64,000 nt of DNA from Panax quinquefolius (GCA_020205615.1 CM035167.1:59045023-59109022); one strand, 5' to 3'; shown: positions 37,101-47,528, numbered from the stretch's first letter. Numbers and translations are program-made. The notes: generated from the letters alone by a model not told the origin.

Positions 37101-38567
37101 AGGATAGATTTTTATGAAGTGTGGTTTTTAATTACCCAAACCCACTTCTCTTCTTCTCTTTTGTTTCATCCGGCCATGTGCCTTATCAATTCTCTCTTTC
37201 TCCCTTAGTCAATTGCCAAAGGATTGCTTGCAAGAAAGAACAAACATGTTAGCAAAATAACAAATTGACACATAAGAGGAGTGGTTAGTAGTTGTTCACC
37301 AACTAAAGTAGGTAATCATTAAATTCATTCCCCTCCTTTTCCTTCTCTTCTACCCACCGGCCATGTGGCCTTAGATTGTCCAAATTGGATTTTTATTTTA
37401 TGTAATATTCAATATATCACATGACTATAATGCCCCTCTCCCATTGGGCTAAAAAATGGGCTTTTCCTATAATGTTTTGGGCTTTCCAAATTTATCTATT
37501 GGACATAAAAATTTAATTTTTTGGGCCATGTAAATCAATCATAGTCCAACACTTTTAATATTACCAAATGTCCATCATGCCCTTCCTTCAGTTGGGCTCC
37601 AAATTTGGGCCACTCTTAAATCTTTTGGGCTTAACAATAAAAATATTTGGGCCATTCCTTTAATGTATTGATTGGGCCTCTAACCAATTTCATTGGGCAA
37701 ACACTTGGGCTATAAAATACACATAGTCCAATACCTTAAATTCTTATCCAACCCAAATAATTTAATTAGGGTTTTCATTTCCTCAATTATAACATAAATC
37801 CTTACTCATGCACATTTATTTCCTTAACCCAATTAGACTTGCTAGATTTGCAAGATTGCTTCTAATAATTCACAAATAAGACAAAAGGGTAAAATGGTAA
37901 TTTCTATACCAATAATTGATTACTACCTTTAATAATGCACAACGGTAATTTAGACTTCTCACTTTCAACCTCAAGGGCATTCTAGACATTAGCTACAACC
38001 CTTAGGGTTTAGCACTTTAGATTTTTGCAATTAAAATCCCATAATTGTACATTAGGGTTCCTGATAGAACAATTAGGGTTCCAATAATTTAAAATTAGGG
38101 TTTGCTAATTTAATTAAGCTTTACCCTAATTAATATTATAATTAATAGCACTTAAGCATTATACTTATCCGATAATTTCTCGGATTAGAGTTTTCAATTA
38201 CCAAATTAGGGTTTTCGATTTCCTAACTCAAATTAGGGTTTCGTAACTGATTTTGTGGTTTCTTATAAATCGTTATAATTTTCTATCCTAACGCTGACGT
38301 TCTAAATAATATTAGGGTTTGACACGTATATAATTTATCCGTCAACACTTGACCCTTATCCACATTCTGTACACATGATACCGTAATCCTGAACATATAC
38401 TCATATACCCTTAATCCTGAATAATTCACTAAAAGAAATTTTAAATCCTCAAAATTCCTTTCTGAAAACATCATACACATACACTTATTCTCTATCTAGG
38501 TCAAATATTTGACCTTAAATCAATCATTTAAGATTTTAATAATTTTCTAATTTCTCGGGTTGTCACA
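34197..38567 (-). repeat. LARD-1 LTR, right copy (5' LTR in element sense)
   Basis: Ends at 38567 (plus coordinates) in GGGTTGTCACA. In element sense, this LTR drives transcription leftward. Its inner end (34197-34205, minus GGGCGCTA) lies a few bases before the primer site TGGTATCAAA. Telo-box words (TTAGGGTTT on plus) cluster at 37765-38320. Confidence 0.85.
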
Positions 38568-38887
38568 TTGATGGCGTGAAGATTCCCCACCAAGACCTTG
38601 TTCTCCTTGGCCAAGATTTCCTTGTCCTGCACAAGCTTCTTGGCATGACCATCGAGACTGACGAACTCTTGTTGAAGTAGAGAATGTTGTTCTTCGAGTT
38701 CGGCAATCCGACGATCAGCCTTGGTCACCTTGTTACGGGTATCGGCGTGAAGATCTCTCTCCCTCTTCAGTTTGGAATCCCGACCCCGCAACTCGGCCTC
38801 GAGGAGCAACACATCATGTTTCAGTTGCACCTCTTTCTTGGTAGATTGGACAAGAGAAGGAATGGCCCGAGCAAGGATGGCGTTGGC
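38568..38887 (-). pseudogene. Tat antisense gene, coiled-coil exon
   Basis: Minus-strand frame opening after a splice acceptor (TTTAG at 38888-38892) with ANAILARA. It continues with a long coiled coil: heptads such as LKHDVLLLEAELRGRDSKLK and RRIAELEEQHSLLQQEFVSL. It stays open up to the LARD-1 insertion. Coiled coils are common in the C-terminal half of this family of antisense ORFs. Confidence 0.75.
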
Positions 38888-38966
38888 CTAAACATAAAAG
38901 ACACATCAGTCATGCAAAACACAACATAGCAATAAAGGGAAAATCTTTAAAGCTGTTCGGGAATAC
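38888..38966 (-). other. Antisense gene intron 2 (79 bp)
   Basis: On the minus strand, CAG|GTATTC opens it and TGTTTAG|GCC closes it. It is T-rich, and the reading frame continues cleanly from AQTQ to ANAI at phase 0. Confidence 0.75.
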
Positions 38967-39108
38967 CTGAGTCTGAGCTCTGATATAGGATACGAGATAC
39001 TTCTTAGAAAAGTAGTTCTTGAACCGCTCGTCATCGCCAGGAAGCTTGAAGTGCTCGAAGATATTGAAAGGAAATATGTCCGAGGGACTCTTCGGCCAAC
39101 AGGTAGTC
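38967..39108 (-). pseudogene. Tat antisense gene, middle coding segment (left of the solo LTR)
   Basis: Minus-strand frame reading FNIFEHFKLPGDDERFKNYF and YLVSYIRAQTQ up to the donor of intron 2. The solo LTR splits it from the segment at 42067-42545. The frame is kept if the LTR and one copy of its 5-bp target duplication are ignored. Confidence 0.7.
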
Positions 39109-42066
39109 TGTGACGCCCCCAAAATTAGGTATACGTCACCCATCTTGGGTCGCCACTTACATGGTACAAAATTCAAATACAACTTAATAATACAACTGTC
39201 GTGTACAATACGACAACACATAAACTGTGAGTTTGAATACAAATATTGTATACTAGAGATTATACAAACTCAAAAGGAGTCTTTATTACAATTATTATTA
39301 CACTATTTCACAGAATAGTGAGGACTACTAATGCTATCATCTGGTCCTTCACTCCGTTCCCCGACTAGTCCCTGCTACGTTCTCATTTCCTGAAGAGAAC
39401 AATAAAAGTAAAAGGGTGAGCTCAACTAGCCCAGTAGGAAATATTATGACTAAGATAATACATAATATATTATCGTTAGCCTTCAACAGTATTAAACTGA
39501 TACAATATAACAACCATCAAGTTTAATCATAGCTTAACAAGCAATCCATTAAAAGAGTCAAGTAGAGAATAAAATCTACTATCTTTTATGATTGAGAAGG
39601 TTTTTCATCACTTTTATCACTGGGACTCAGCTTAATAAATAATCCACATCATCAAATCACCCCTGCACTACGGCCAAGGATATTCTTTAGTATCACGACC
39701 ACAATTATCCATGCACTACGGGCCAAGAATATTTGTGTATTCATTAATGGTCATGATCATGCCAACAACTGTCCATCAATGCACTACGGGCCAATGAGGA
39801 CTTTTACCACATCATTTGTAACATTACGGTCATGATTACATCGAATAATCCCTGGTCATAATCATACCAAGTCCATCTATGCACTATAGGCCACAGATGA
39901 CTTTCAACAAAATATAAACATGAGGATGATGACAATGATATAATAATTCAATAAAACAAGTTCAAGAATTATTTTATCCAGGAACTAATAACGTCCAAAT
40001 TGTCAACATGACACTTCTTTGTAGAGTATAATTCAAGAATGCTCAGAAGAATATTTCCACGAAAAGATACTGGATGAAGCGCAAATATCAAGGATATTCC
40101 ACTAATTTCATGGAGTATAGAAGTCAAAACTTTAACCAACTGAGTATAATAAGGAATGGAATAACAAAAGAAATCACCAGGCATGCGATAGACCGCACAT
40201 GCAGGTTATTCCAACAGAATAATAATTAACGGAATTAGGTCCGGCGTAAAACACACAAACAGGATATTCCAACAGAATAATAAAGACGGAATCAAATCCG
40301 CAAGAAAACGCATATACGTGGATATTCCAATGTAATAATAAAGATTTTAATCAGTCCCAAGATAAACGCATGCATGTGATATTCCAACGAGAATAATAAA
40401 GATGGAATCAGTCCCACAGAAAACGCATGCATGTGATGTTCCAACAAAATGATAAAGAATGGAACAACAGAAGAATTTCACCAAGTATAGGGTAGCCTGC
40501 GTATACAGGTTATTCCAACAGAATAATAAAGAATGGAATAACATAAGTTCTCTTCATGAAGACGAAAGAAAGAAATAATACTCCCTACGAGTACAACAAA
40601 TAATATTCCCTACCTTGAAAAAAAGCGGATACTTTGGAATGTAGAGGTAGCGATTTCTTCTTCTTTCTCTATAATTTCTCTCTATAATAATCATGTAAAG
40701 CTTTTGTGAATTAGTGAGAAATGAAGGAATAATGAGCTTCTATTTATAGGAAAATATAGTTTCGATAATCGCACGCTTTTGGGGCTCAAAAATTACAAAG
40801 ATAATACCTCCAACTTTTCTTTCATTTATAATTTAGTCCTACAAGTATTATCAATCTTGCACCAACTCCCCTAATAGTAAATAATGTGAATCAATAGTTC
40901 AATCATGTGAATCAATAGTATAATCATGTGAAAAATACTAATTACAATTATAAGACCTCCATCTATACCTCAATTTTTAACTTAGTCATACAAGTATTAT
41001 CAATCTTGCACCAACTCCCCTAATAGTAAATAATGTGATTCAATAGTACACATATGTGAACAAATAGTTATATAAGCATGTGAATTAGTAGCAATTAATT
41101 ACTCATTTATCCGATAAATTACCCGATTATCAATATAACCCCTAGACATCAATTATCATTGGAATAAATGTCAATTTTCACTAACACAAACAATTCCAAC
41201 ATAATGAAACTTTTTTTATCAAAAATATAAATTTTGAAATTTCAAAGTTTGACTTTTCTCAAAAAAGTCAACTGTTGACTTTTTGACCAAATAGTGAATC
41301 CCGGAAAATTTCGTGTTTATAGACTATTTTTACTAATTTCGTCGTTCCGGACTCAAATATCACGTCTGCGTCTCCAAATTCAACTCCAAACAACATTCAT
41401 TATTAATATTATAACTCACAATATTTATCAACCAGGTCGTTCCCAGGAAAAGGGGGGCTTTTCAATAAGGATTTCTTCCTATTGGTGCGCAATTAGGTGA
41501 CCAAACCTCTCCTTGACAGAACTTCTAGACATTGTAAATATTGCAATTTATAATATGAATAACTTTGTCTTCTCAAGTATTGATTTAATAAAAAACATTT
41601 TATGCAGATGATAATGTGACAATAATTGAATCAATAATATGATATATATGATGCAGCAATTATTGTAGCAATAATTGAGTATAACTGAGTGACTTCTCAC
41701 GTAAGCATCAATAATCAATATCGTGTGCTACTATGCAAGCACGCGTATTACTGTACTTTTAACACCGGGTGTTTCAACAGTTAATGGTAAAACTTCCGCC
41801 GTTATTTTCATAAAGTATTTTTGTCATTTTCTCAATCCGACAATAATTTTGTTGTGGGGGTCCACCAATGATTGTGTCGTTGTACGAATATTCCCTGTTA
41901 AAACGAATATTCCCTGACCAATCGAATATTATATAATAACTTGCGTACTTTACAAAATTATAAATATTACCCATAACTATAACATTATATCAAATCCACA
42001 CCATAATATTCAAAAATATATTTCGAGAAAATTTAATTTTTATTCAAAAAAATCTGGGGTCTCACA
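39109..42066 (-). mobile_element. Solo LTR of the Chr-A group (2958 bp)
   Basis: Flanked by perfect 5-bp duplications TAGTC (39104-39108 and 42067-42071). On the minus strand it starts TGTGAGACCCC and ends GGGGGCGTCACA. It shares with the Chr-A LTRs the GAATATTC group (41886, 41905, degenerate 41924), the TATA box (40741-40750), the GCACTACGGGCCAA minisatellite (39666-39900) and the GAGCTCACCCTT block (39412 on). No internal region remains, so it arose by LTR-LTR recombination. Confidence 0.9.
40204..40540 (-). repeat. 57-bp tandem repeat inside the solo LTR
   Basis: Plus-strand starts at 40204, 40262, 40320, 40377, 40434 and 40508, each opening with a variant of GGATATTCCAACAGAATAAT. Spacing is 58, 58, 57, 57 and 74 bp. 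The units lie downstream of the minus-strand TATA box and would be in the transcribed part. I do not see them in the other Chr-A LTRs. Confidence 0.8.
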
Positions 42067-42545
42067 TAGTCGGCGTACCTTGAGACGAGCTGGCCATAGA
42101 GGTAGGTGTGGAGTCGGGGATCGGGTCGGCAATAGCCACGATCGACTCGGGACCTTCGACCAGACGAGGCTTCTTGAGTCGAGGTTCGAGAAGTCGATCC
42201 TCTGTATCTTCCGAATCCTCTACCACCGTAACAATCGTAGGAGGAGGGGGCACCGGCTTCGGCTGAGTGGATGAAGCGGCCTTGGATGGAGCCTTGACAG
42301 ATGGTTTCTTCGCCTTCTTTAGCAGGGCTATCTTATCGGCCTTGTTCATCTTTAGCACATTCTTGGCAGGAGCCTCGCCTCGAAAATCGGATTAGTCGGA
42401 CCCGAGGAAGAATCAATGGAAAGTTCAGCCAGGGGAATGGCTTCTTCCTCGGGAGAATCATCAGCGACAGGGGGACGGATGGGTTCGACAACAACCGGCA
42501 GTGGCGTTAAGGCCACATCAGCCCCATCGGGTTTGAAAATGGTCA
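42067..42545 (-). pseudogene. Tat antisense gene, exon 2 (Pro/Lys-rich linker)
   Basis: After intron 1 the frame reads TIFKPDGADVALTPLPVVVE, then an acidic, Pro-rich stretch, and after a one-base frame change near 42381 continues with LKMNKADKIALLKKAKKPSV and VTVVEDSEDTEDRLLEPRLK. The Lys-rich tract looks like a nuclear localisation signal (inference). It ends at the solo LTR. Confidence 0.7.
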
Positions 42546-42624
42546 CTACAAAAGAAGATAAGACAGTTAATAAAAACACAATAGAAGGTCAGGAGGATAG
42601 AAGGGTCAGGGTATCATAACTTAC
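42546..42624 (-). other. Antisense gene intron 1 (79 bp)
   Basis: Minus strand: GGTT|GTAAGTT donor and CTTCTTTTGTAG|TGACC acceptor, T-rich between. The codon is split at phase 1 and the frame (…EHG to TIFKPDG) is restored only if it is removed. Confidence 0.8.
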
Positions 42625-43435
42625 AACCATGTTCGTAGAGCCAGGATTTGTTGGACACGATCCCTAGACCCCAGCTGGTCTTCTTTAAGATAGAGTAAAA
42701 CTTCTTAAATGCATCGGCTCTCCCCTTCGGGAATTTGGTAACCTTCATGACGGAATCCTCTGGACCGGCCCAGTTCGGAAGGAGTTTAAGATCGGTCCCC
42801 TTTATAAAGAACCATTGTGAATGCCACCCCTTATTACTCGAAGGGGTCTTCACGAAGGTAGACCGACCAGGTACGCAATTCAGATGACGAAGGCCGGGTT
42901 CCTTTTATCGACCAACTGAAAACAGGATGAAGAAAAAATCCAACCCCGGAGTGATGCCAGCCTCCTGGCAAAGGGCGATGAAACTGACAAGTTGGATGTA
43001 GGAGTTCGGTGCCAACTGGGCGAACCCGATCCCAACCAAACACAGGAAAGGGGAAATGAATTCATGAAGGGGGAACCGAACCCCATACCTCAAGGCGTAA
43101 AGATGAACGACCATCCAGTCGCCATCGGGGCGCCAGTACATCCTCTCGATCGGCTCAGGGACCCGAAGCTTGTACTCTTTGGGAATATTGAACAGGGTTT
43201 GGATGTCAGATTGTTGCGATGAAGTGATGGATGATTTGGTATTGAGGATGGCATAGTCGGTTTTGGATGCATAAAGATGTCGGATCTTGTGTTCGAAATT
43301 CTCAGCAGAAAGATCAGTGGGTGCTGCTGTCGATAACTCGACCGGGACCAAGTCGCCAGAGGCGAGGGTAACGGTGCCGATCAAGGTGATGGTTGTGGGA
43401 GAAGGATCACTGGAATCTGCTATTGGACTAATACG
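42625..43435 (-). pseudogene. Tat antisense gene, exon 1 (gypsy-type transposon domain)
   Basis: The minus-strand frame opens near 43435 and runs to the intron 1 donor, with one stop at 42905-42907. Visible motifs are FNIPKEYKLRVPEPIERMYW, MVVHLYALRYGVRFPLHEFI and IQLVSFIALCQEAGITPGLD, then in the same frame after the stop TPSSNKGWHSQWFFIKG and DAFKKFYSIL. This pattern is that of the plant 'putative gypsy-type transposon' domain (Pfam PF04195), found in antisense ORFs of Tat elements. Its biochemical role is unknown. No ATG lies in frame near the 5' end, so the start codon is lost or lies in an upstream exon. Confidence 0.75.
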
Positions 43436-43601
43436 TTGAACAAGTGTGAGATGTCAGGGTTTTGTAACGAAGAAAAATGGCAAGAATCGATGAAATCTGG
43501 TGAAATATAGCTCTCGCCGGAAATAGCCTTGCCGGAAAGTTTGAAGAAAGATTTGAAATGGTTGAAGGCTCGAAAAAGTGACAGTGATTGATGGATGGAG
43601 A

Positions 43602-43609
43602 CTTATATA
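43602..43609 (-). promoter_or_regulatory. TATA box of the Tat antisense gene
   Basis: Minus-strand CTATATAAG with CATCAATCACTGTC about 20-30 bp downstream, a plausible start. It is about 170 bp upstream of the first antisense coding bases and about 200 bp from the 3' LTR, so it is separate from the LTR promoter. Assigned from motif and position only. Confidence 0.55.
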
Positions 43610-43793
43610 GCATGTCTGACACGGTTTTTAAGGGCGACTGTTTATGGCATGTGGGGTCCATCCCTAGGGAAATGTGTATCAGCTCGTTACTCGAGAAGAA
43701 ACCGCTTGGGTTCCCAAGATAGCTCATCATTACTGGGCGTGACTATTCAAATTCGTGTCCTTTCAAGTCTCATGTCATAAATATCTTATAACA

Positions 43794-43808
43794 AGAGACT
43801 GGGGGCAA
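43794..43808 (+). promoter_or_regulatory. Tat polypurine tract
   Basis: AGAGACTGGGGGCAA directly before the 3' LTR start TGTTCGGG. Confidence 0.7.
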
Positions 43809-44486
43809 TGTTCGGGAGTGTTTTACCGACTATTATGTTGGTTGTAGGCCCGGGCTAGAATCGATGAGGTTGGGTCGGCATGGCCGAAGGCTTACAGGAT
43901 GTCGAGGATGTTCGGGTTCGGGTATCTAAGCCCATTAAGTCAGAATCCGGTTGTGATCAGGGAGGTCGGGGTTGGGCCTTCGTGTCCTTTGGGCCGAAGC
44001 CCGGAATGGTGTTGGTGATGTCTGATGGGTTGGGCCTGTGAAGTTGGGCTACCCATATGTAGAGTTGGGGGGTGATAAGGGGTTCACGCGGTTAAGGGTT
44101 CCAACCCTAGCCGTATTCTAATAAGGTAACTTCAAAGGTAGTATTGGAAAAGGATTCTACTTACACCTTTTAAGGAGATTGTGTTGGACCCAAATATGGT
44201 AACTGCCATATTCAGGAGTCCTATACCGATTCGGAGAGGGATTCTTGGGAGATGAGAATGACTATAAATACAAGGCTTAACTAAAATTAACAGGTAATAC
44301 CTACTTTTGAGCACTAAACACTTAAGCCTCTATTGTTAAACCTTGTGAACGGCATGTACTTATTCTTACACCGGAGCTATCCCCCGGCGGCACAAGCCGT
44401 CAAGCTTCTGTGTGATCTGTTATTGTGCAGGTCTCAGCGCGTGGATTCTGTGATTGGACGCCACAGCATTTAAATCAAGCGCAACA
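43809..44486 (+). repeat. Tat 3' LTR (678 bp), shared with the next Tat copy
   Basis: Matches 20703-21375 from TGTTCGGGAGTG to CGCAACA. The last 60 bases are more diverged. TATA box at 44262. It is followed at once by a leader and gag like those after the 5' LTR, so it serves as the 3' LTR of one unit and the 5' LTR of the next. Confidence 0.85.
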
Positions 44487-46353
44487 TCATGCGCTAGAAG
44501 GAGGGCTTTTAGTGCTTTCTTACAATCTCCACCACCTTTTCCGGCAGCAGGATATGGCGAGTAGGGAAAACAATGCCTCGCCTACCTAAAAAGGCAAAAC
44601 CCAAAGAATCACACCGTAAACACATGTGTGAGGTGGTTTGGTGAAGGATCGATTAGGATCCAAGATTCCAGAGGCTCAAGTGGTACCAGCCCACTCTCGC
44701 CGGCGTAAGCTCTTAAATGACAGCTAGCACACGCCCCCTCCTACGAGTCAGGCCGATGAAAATCATTCACGGGCCCTCGTACGGCGTGAAGGAGGAGAAG
44801 GAAGCTAGAACCAGAGGGAGTTCATCTTGAAAAAGATGATGGACCAGAATAAGGATGTTATGTTGTCCGCGACTGCAACAGGAAGAACTCGAAGCCCAGA
44901 TGGCTAAGGTGGCCGGAGAGCGAGAAGTCTCCTCGAAGAGGCGCAGACGTCCTAGCCGATCCCGATCACCCCGACAGGATGAAGCCAGAAAAGAAAGGAG
45001 CCGACCATAGAGTCGTTCCCGAGAAGGACGGAGTTGAAGGAGGAGTCGATCGGATGACAGAAGATCCAGACACCTAGGAAGGTCGGATCAAAAGAAGAGG
45101 ATCGCGTCCCCCGAATATGAGCGGGATAAACATCATTCGTTCCCTCGAAAAGTGGAGCCCGATCCCCTCACCCGAAGAGTCGCAGAACTGAGAAACTATT
45201 AGCAGCTAAGAGTCCGATGGGGACCTCTTCGGGATGTCCTAGATCGCCCTTCTCACTAGAGATAAATCAAGTCACGGCCGATCCAAAAAAGAAGATGCCC
45301 CCGATGGATACATATGATGGACTGGGTGACCTTTACGATCATTCAGATGGGTATGACCGTCTGATGTCTTAGTATGGGCATTCGGATGCAGCCAAATGCC
45401 ATATGTTCGTTAAAACGCTGAAAAAGAGCGCCCGAAAGTGGATGGGAACCTTGGCAGCCGGATCGATCAGATCGTGGAATGACCTTAGGGAAAAGTTCCA
45501 TACTCGGTTCGAGAGTAACAGAAGATGGGGTAAAATAATAGCGTCCCTCATGCAGGTCAGACAAAAGTCGGACAAAACCCTGGGTCAATATGTAAATAGG
45601 TTTCGGGAGGCTGTGGGATCAGTGGCCGAGTTGAACTCCCCGCAAGCTTTGGGATTCTTCACAACGGGCCTTGATATCGGGAGGTCAAAGAAGCTGAGGA
45701 AGGATTTGGTAATCAGCCCACCTGCAGATCTGATCGAAGCCTTCCATATGGCCGAAGGGTTCATCGCGATAGAGGAGGCTATGGGAAACTTCAAACCATA
45801 GTCTCAATCCTACGAGAAATCAAAGGATCGGGACAAACCGAGTTATCAGTGCTCGGATAACAACCAGTGGAGGTCTGACAATTCTGGTAAGAAAACTTAT
45901 AATGGAGGAGGATCAGGAAGCAGCCAACCTCCATTACCTAATCGTAATGTCAGCAAAGTTTACACCCCCCTCACTATGGATCGGGCGAAGATTTTGTACG
46001 AGATAAAAAATAAACCGTTCTATTATCCCTGCTCAAGGCGAACCAAACCAGGGAGGAGGGGTCGAGACAAGTATTGCGAGTATCACCAGAGTACCGGGCA
46101 CTCGACAGAGGCATGCACCCACCTGATGGATATGATAGAGAAGAATGTTCAAAACGGACAGTTGATACAGTATGTAGCAGGTCGGGGTAACGCGGTGGCA
46201 CCAAGAGAGGAAAACAGGGATCACGACCAAGACATCCAAATTTCTCCACAGAATCTTCCAAATTTCGAGGCGAATTGATGTGATATCAAAGGCTCAATTG
46301 GTGTAATCGAAAGAAAAGGAATGGGCATCACTGATAGTAGCACCGAACCGCCT
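44487..46353 (+). pseudogene. Second Tat copy: leader and gag, truncated
   Basis: Begins GCGCTAGAAGGAGGG like the first copy; ATG at 44554 opens MASRENNAS. The gag domain is read at 45403-45801 (KKSARKWMGTLAAGSIRSWN and onward) and the knuckle CEYHQSTGHSTEAC at about 46074. It keeps CAG or CGA at three places where the first copy has stops, but has its own stops and frameshifts (for example 45370 and 45799). About 610 bp equivalent to 23215-23828 are deleted near 46330, and the copy ends near 46353 in the middle of the protease region. Confidence 0.85.
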
Positions 46354-46355
46354 GA

Positions 46356-46430
46356 TATTCATATACGCCATTATTAAGTTTCAGATTAATTAAGTTAATT
46401 ATTTTAACTTAATAATGGCGTATATGAATA
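46356..46430. repeat. Perfect 25-bp inverted repeat (hairpin)
   Basis: Arms 46356-46380 and 46406-46430 are exact reverse complements around a 25-base AT-rich loop. Core of the left arm: CATATACGCCATTATTAAG. It lies within three bases of the junction between the truncated Tat copy and LTR-G. Confidence 0.85.
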
Positions 46431-47518
46431 CTAAATTAGATATGGAATCCAAACCCTAATTCGGGGTTTAGAATAAGGAAAGAGGATAATAATATAATAT
46501 TAATTATATTTAAGTGCTATAAGCATGTATGTTATGTGTGTAAGGATAATGTGTGAAACAATTTTAAGCTAGCATGAAAAATCCAAGTATTATTTTAATA
46601 AAACCCTAATTTTGGATATGGATTAAGGAATGAGAATAATAATATAATATTAATTATATTTTGATTTTTCAATGCTATAATATGTACTGTATGAACGCAC
46701 AGATAATGGTTGGTCAATTATGTTGGGTCATGTCAAAACGGTAGCATTAATTCGTTAAACCTTAACTTAAAACTCAAACCGTAGTTTGTGGTGGATAGGA
46801 AATGGTGGTACGTGATTTATAACCATTATTATATTATGCTAATTAGGTAAACCCTAATTATTGTCTAGAAACCCTAATTTCCAATTTGAAACCCTAATTG
46901 TTAAAATCGTAACCCTAATTATTATTTTAGTAAATTATTATGTTAATTAGGAAACCCTAATTCATAATTTGGGGAAACCTAATAATATCAAGAAACCCTA
47001 AGTATTTGTAAAACCCTAATTTTCTATTAAAAAAACCCCAATTTTGGAAAACCCTAAATAATTGTTGTAAGCCCTAATCTTTAAAATTAGTAACCCTAAT
47101 TATCAAATTAGAGCCCTAATTGCTAAATTGGCAAGGTTAATTATAATTAGTGGACATTAAAACCCTAATGTTCATCTATGATGTAATTAGAAAATTAAAC
47201 ATAATTAGGAAACCCTAATTTTCAAAAATTAGAAAGTAAATTTTTATTTTATTTTTAAACCCTAAATAAAATTCTAGAAAACTAAATTTTTGAAAAAGCC
47301 TTAGGGTTAAACCCTAAGGGTCAAACCCTAAGGGTTTGCTAAGTGACCAAAGTGCCATTAAATTGGAAAATCAAAAGACCAAATTGCCCTTGTGTACACT
47401 ATTGAAGCTAGCAAGTAGGGTTTGACATTAGGTGAAGTTGGTGACCAAATCCAACCACCCCATGTGCTTAAAATTCACTGCAACAAGTCACATATCTCAG
47501 CCATGATCATTACAACTT

Positions 47519-47528
47519 TATATAAATA
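47519..47528 (+). promoter_or_regulatory. TATA box of LTR-G (plus copy)
   Basis: TATATAAATA followed by GATCAAGAGAGAGAG. The inverted copy has the related TATATATATAG near 54397-54408 on the minus strand. Confidence 0.65.

Larger units (their letters stand above)
27858..38567 (-). mobile_element. LARD-1: non-autonomous element with 4.4-kb LTRs
   Basis: Two long direct copies (27858-32218 and 34197-38567) flank a 1.98-kb interior. On the minus strand the LTRs start TGTGACAACCCGAGAAATT. The primer site TGGTATCAAAGCT (34180-34192, tRNA-Met type) and polypurine tract AAGAAGGGGTGAA (32219-32231) are in the expected places for a minus-strand element. No retroviral protein is found. The right flank is TTGAT and the left flank TTGAA, a likely 5-bp duplication with one change; the outer ~10 bp of the left LTR are altered. 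It sits in the last coding segment of the Tat antisense gene. Confidence 0.85.
20703..44486 (+). mobile_element. Tat-lineage Ty3/gypsy element with nested insertions
   Basis: Two similar LTRs (20703-21375 and 43809-44486) flank gag, PR, RT, RNase H, a second archaeal-type RNase H and integrase on the plus strand, a tandem repeat, and an antisense gene on the minus strand. The double RNase H and antisense ORF are hallmarks of the Tat clade (Retand, TatIV and relatives). LARD-1 and a solo LTR account for about 13.7 kb of the interior; without them the element is about 10 kb. A second Tat interior follows the right LTR directly. Confidence 0.9.

Noticed and set aside
39600..40540. CRISPR-like direct repeats
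   Set aside because: Plant retrotransposon context, no conserved repeat with unique spacers of fixed length and no cas genes. They are LTR minisatellites.
42905..43384. Host gene encoding a plant mobile-domain-like protein
   Set aside because: The frame lies between pol and the 3' LTR of a Tat element and matches the known position and domain of Tat antisense ORFs, so it belongs to the element.
46440..47350. Interstitial telomere array
   Set aside because: The AAACCCTAA words are dispersed with unrelated spacers rather than a tandem (CCCTAAA)n run, and they sit in an LTR U3, so I treat them as telo-box words.
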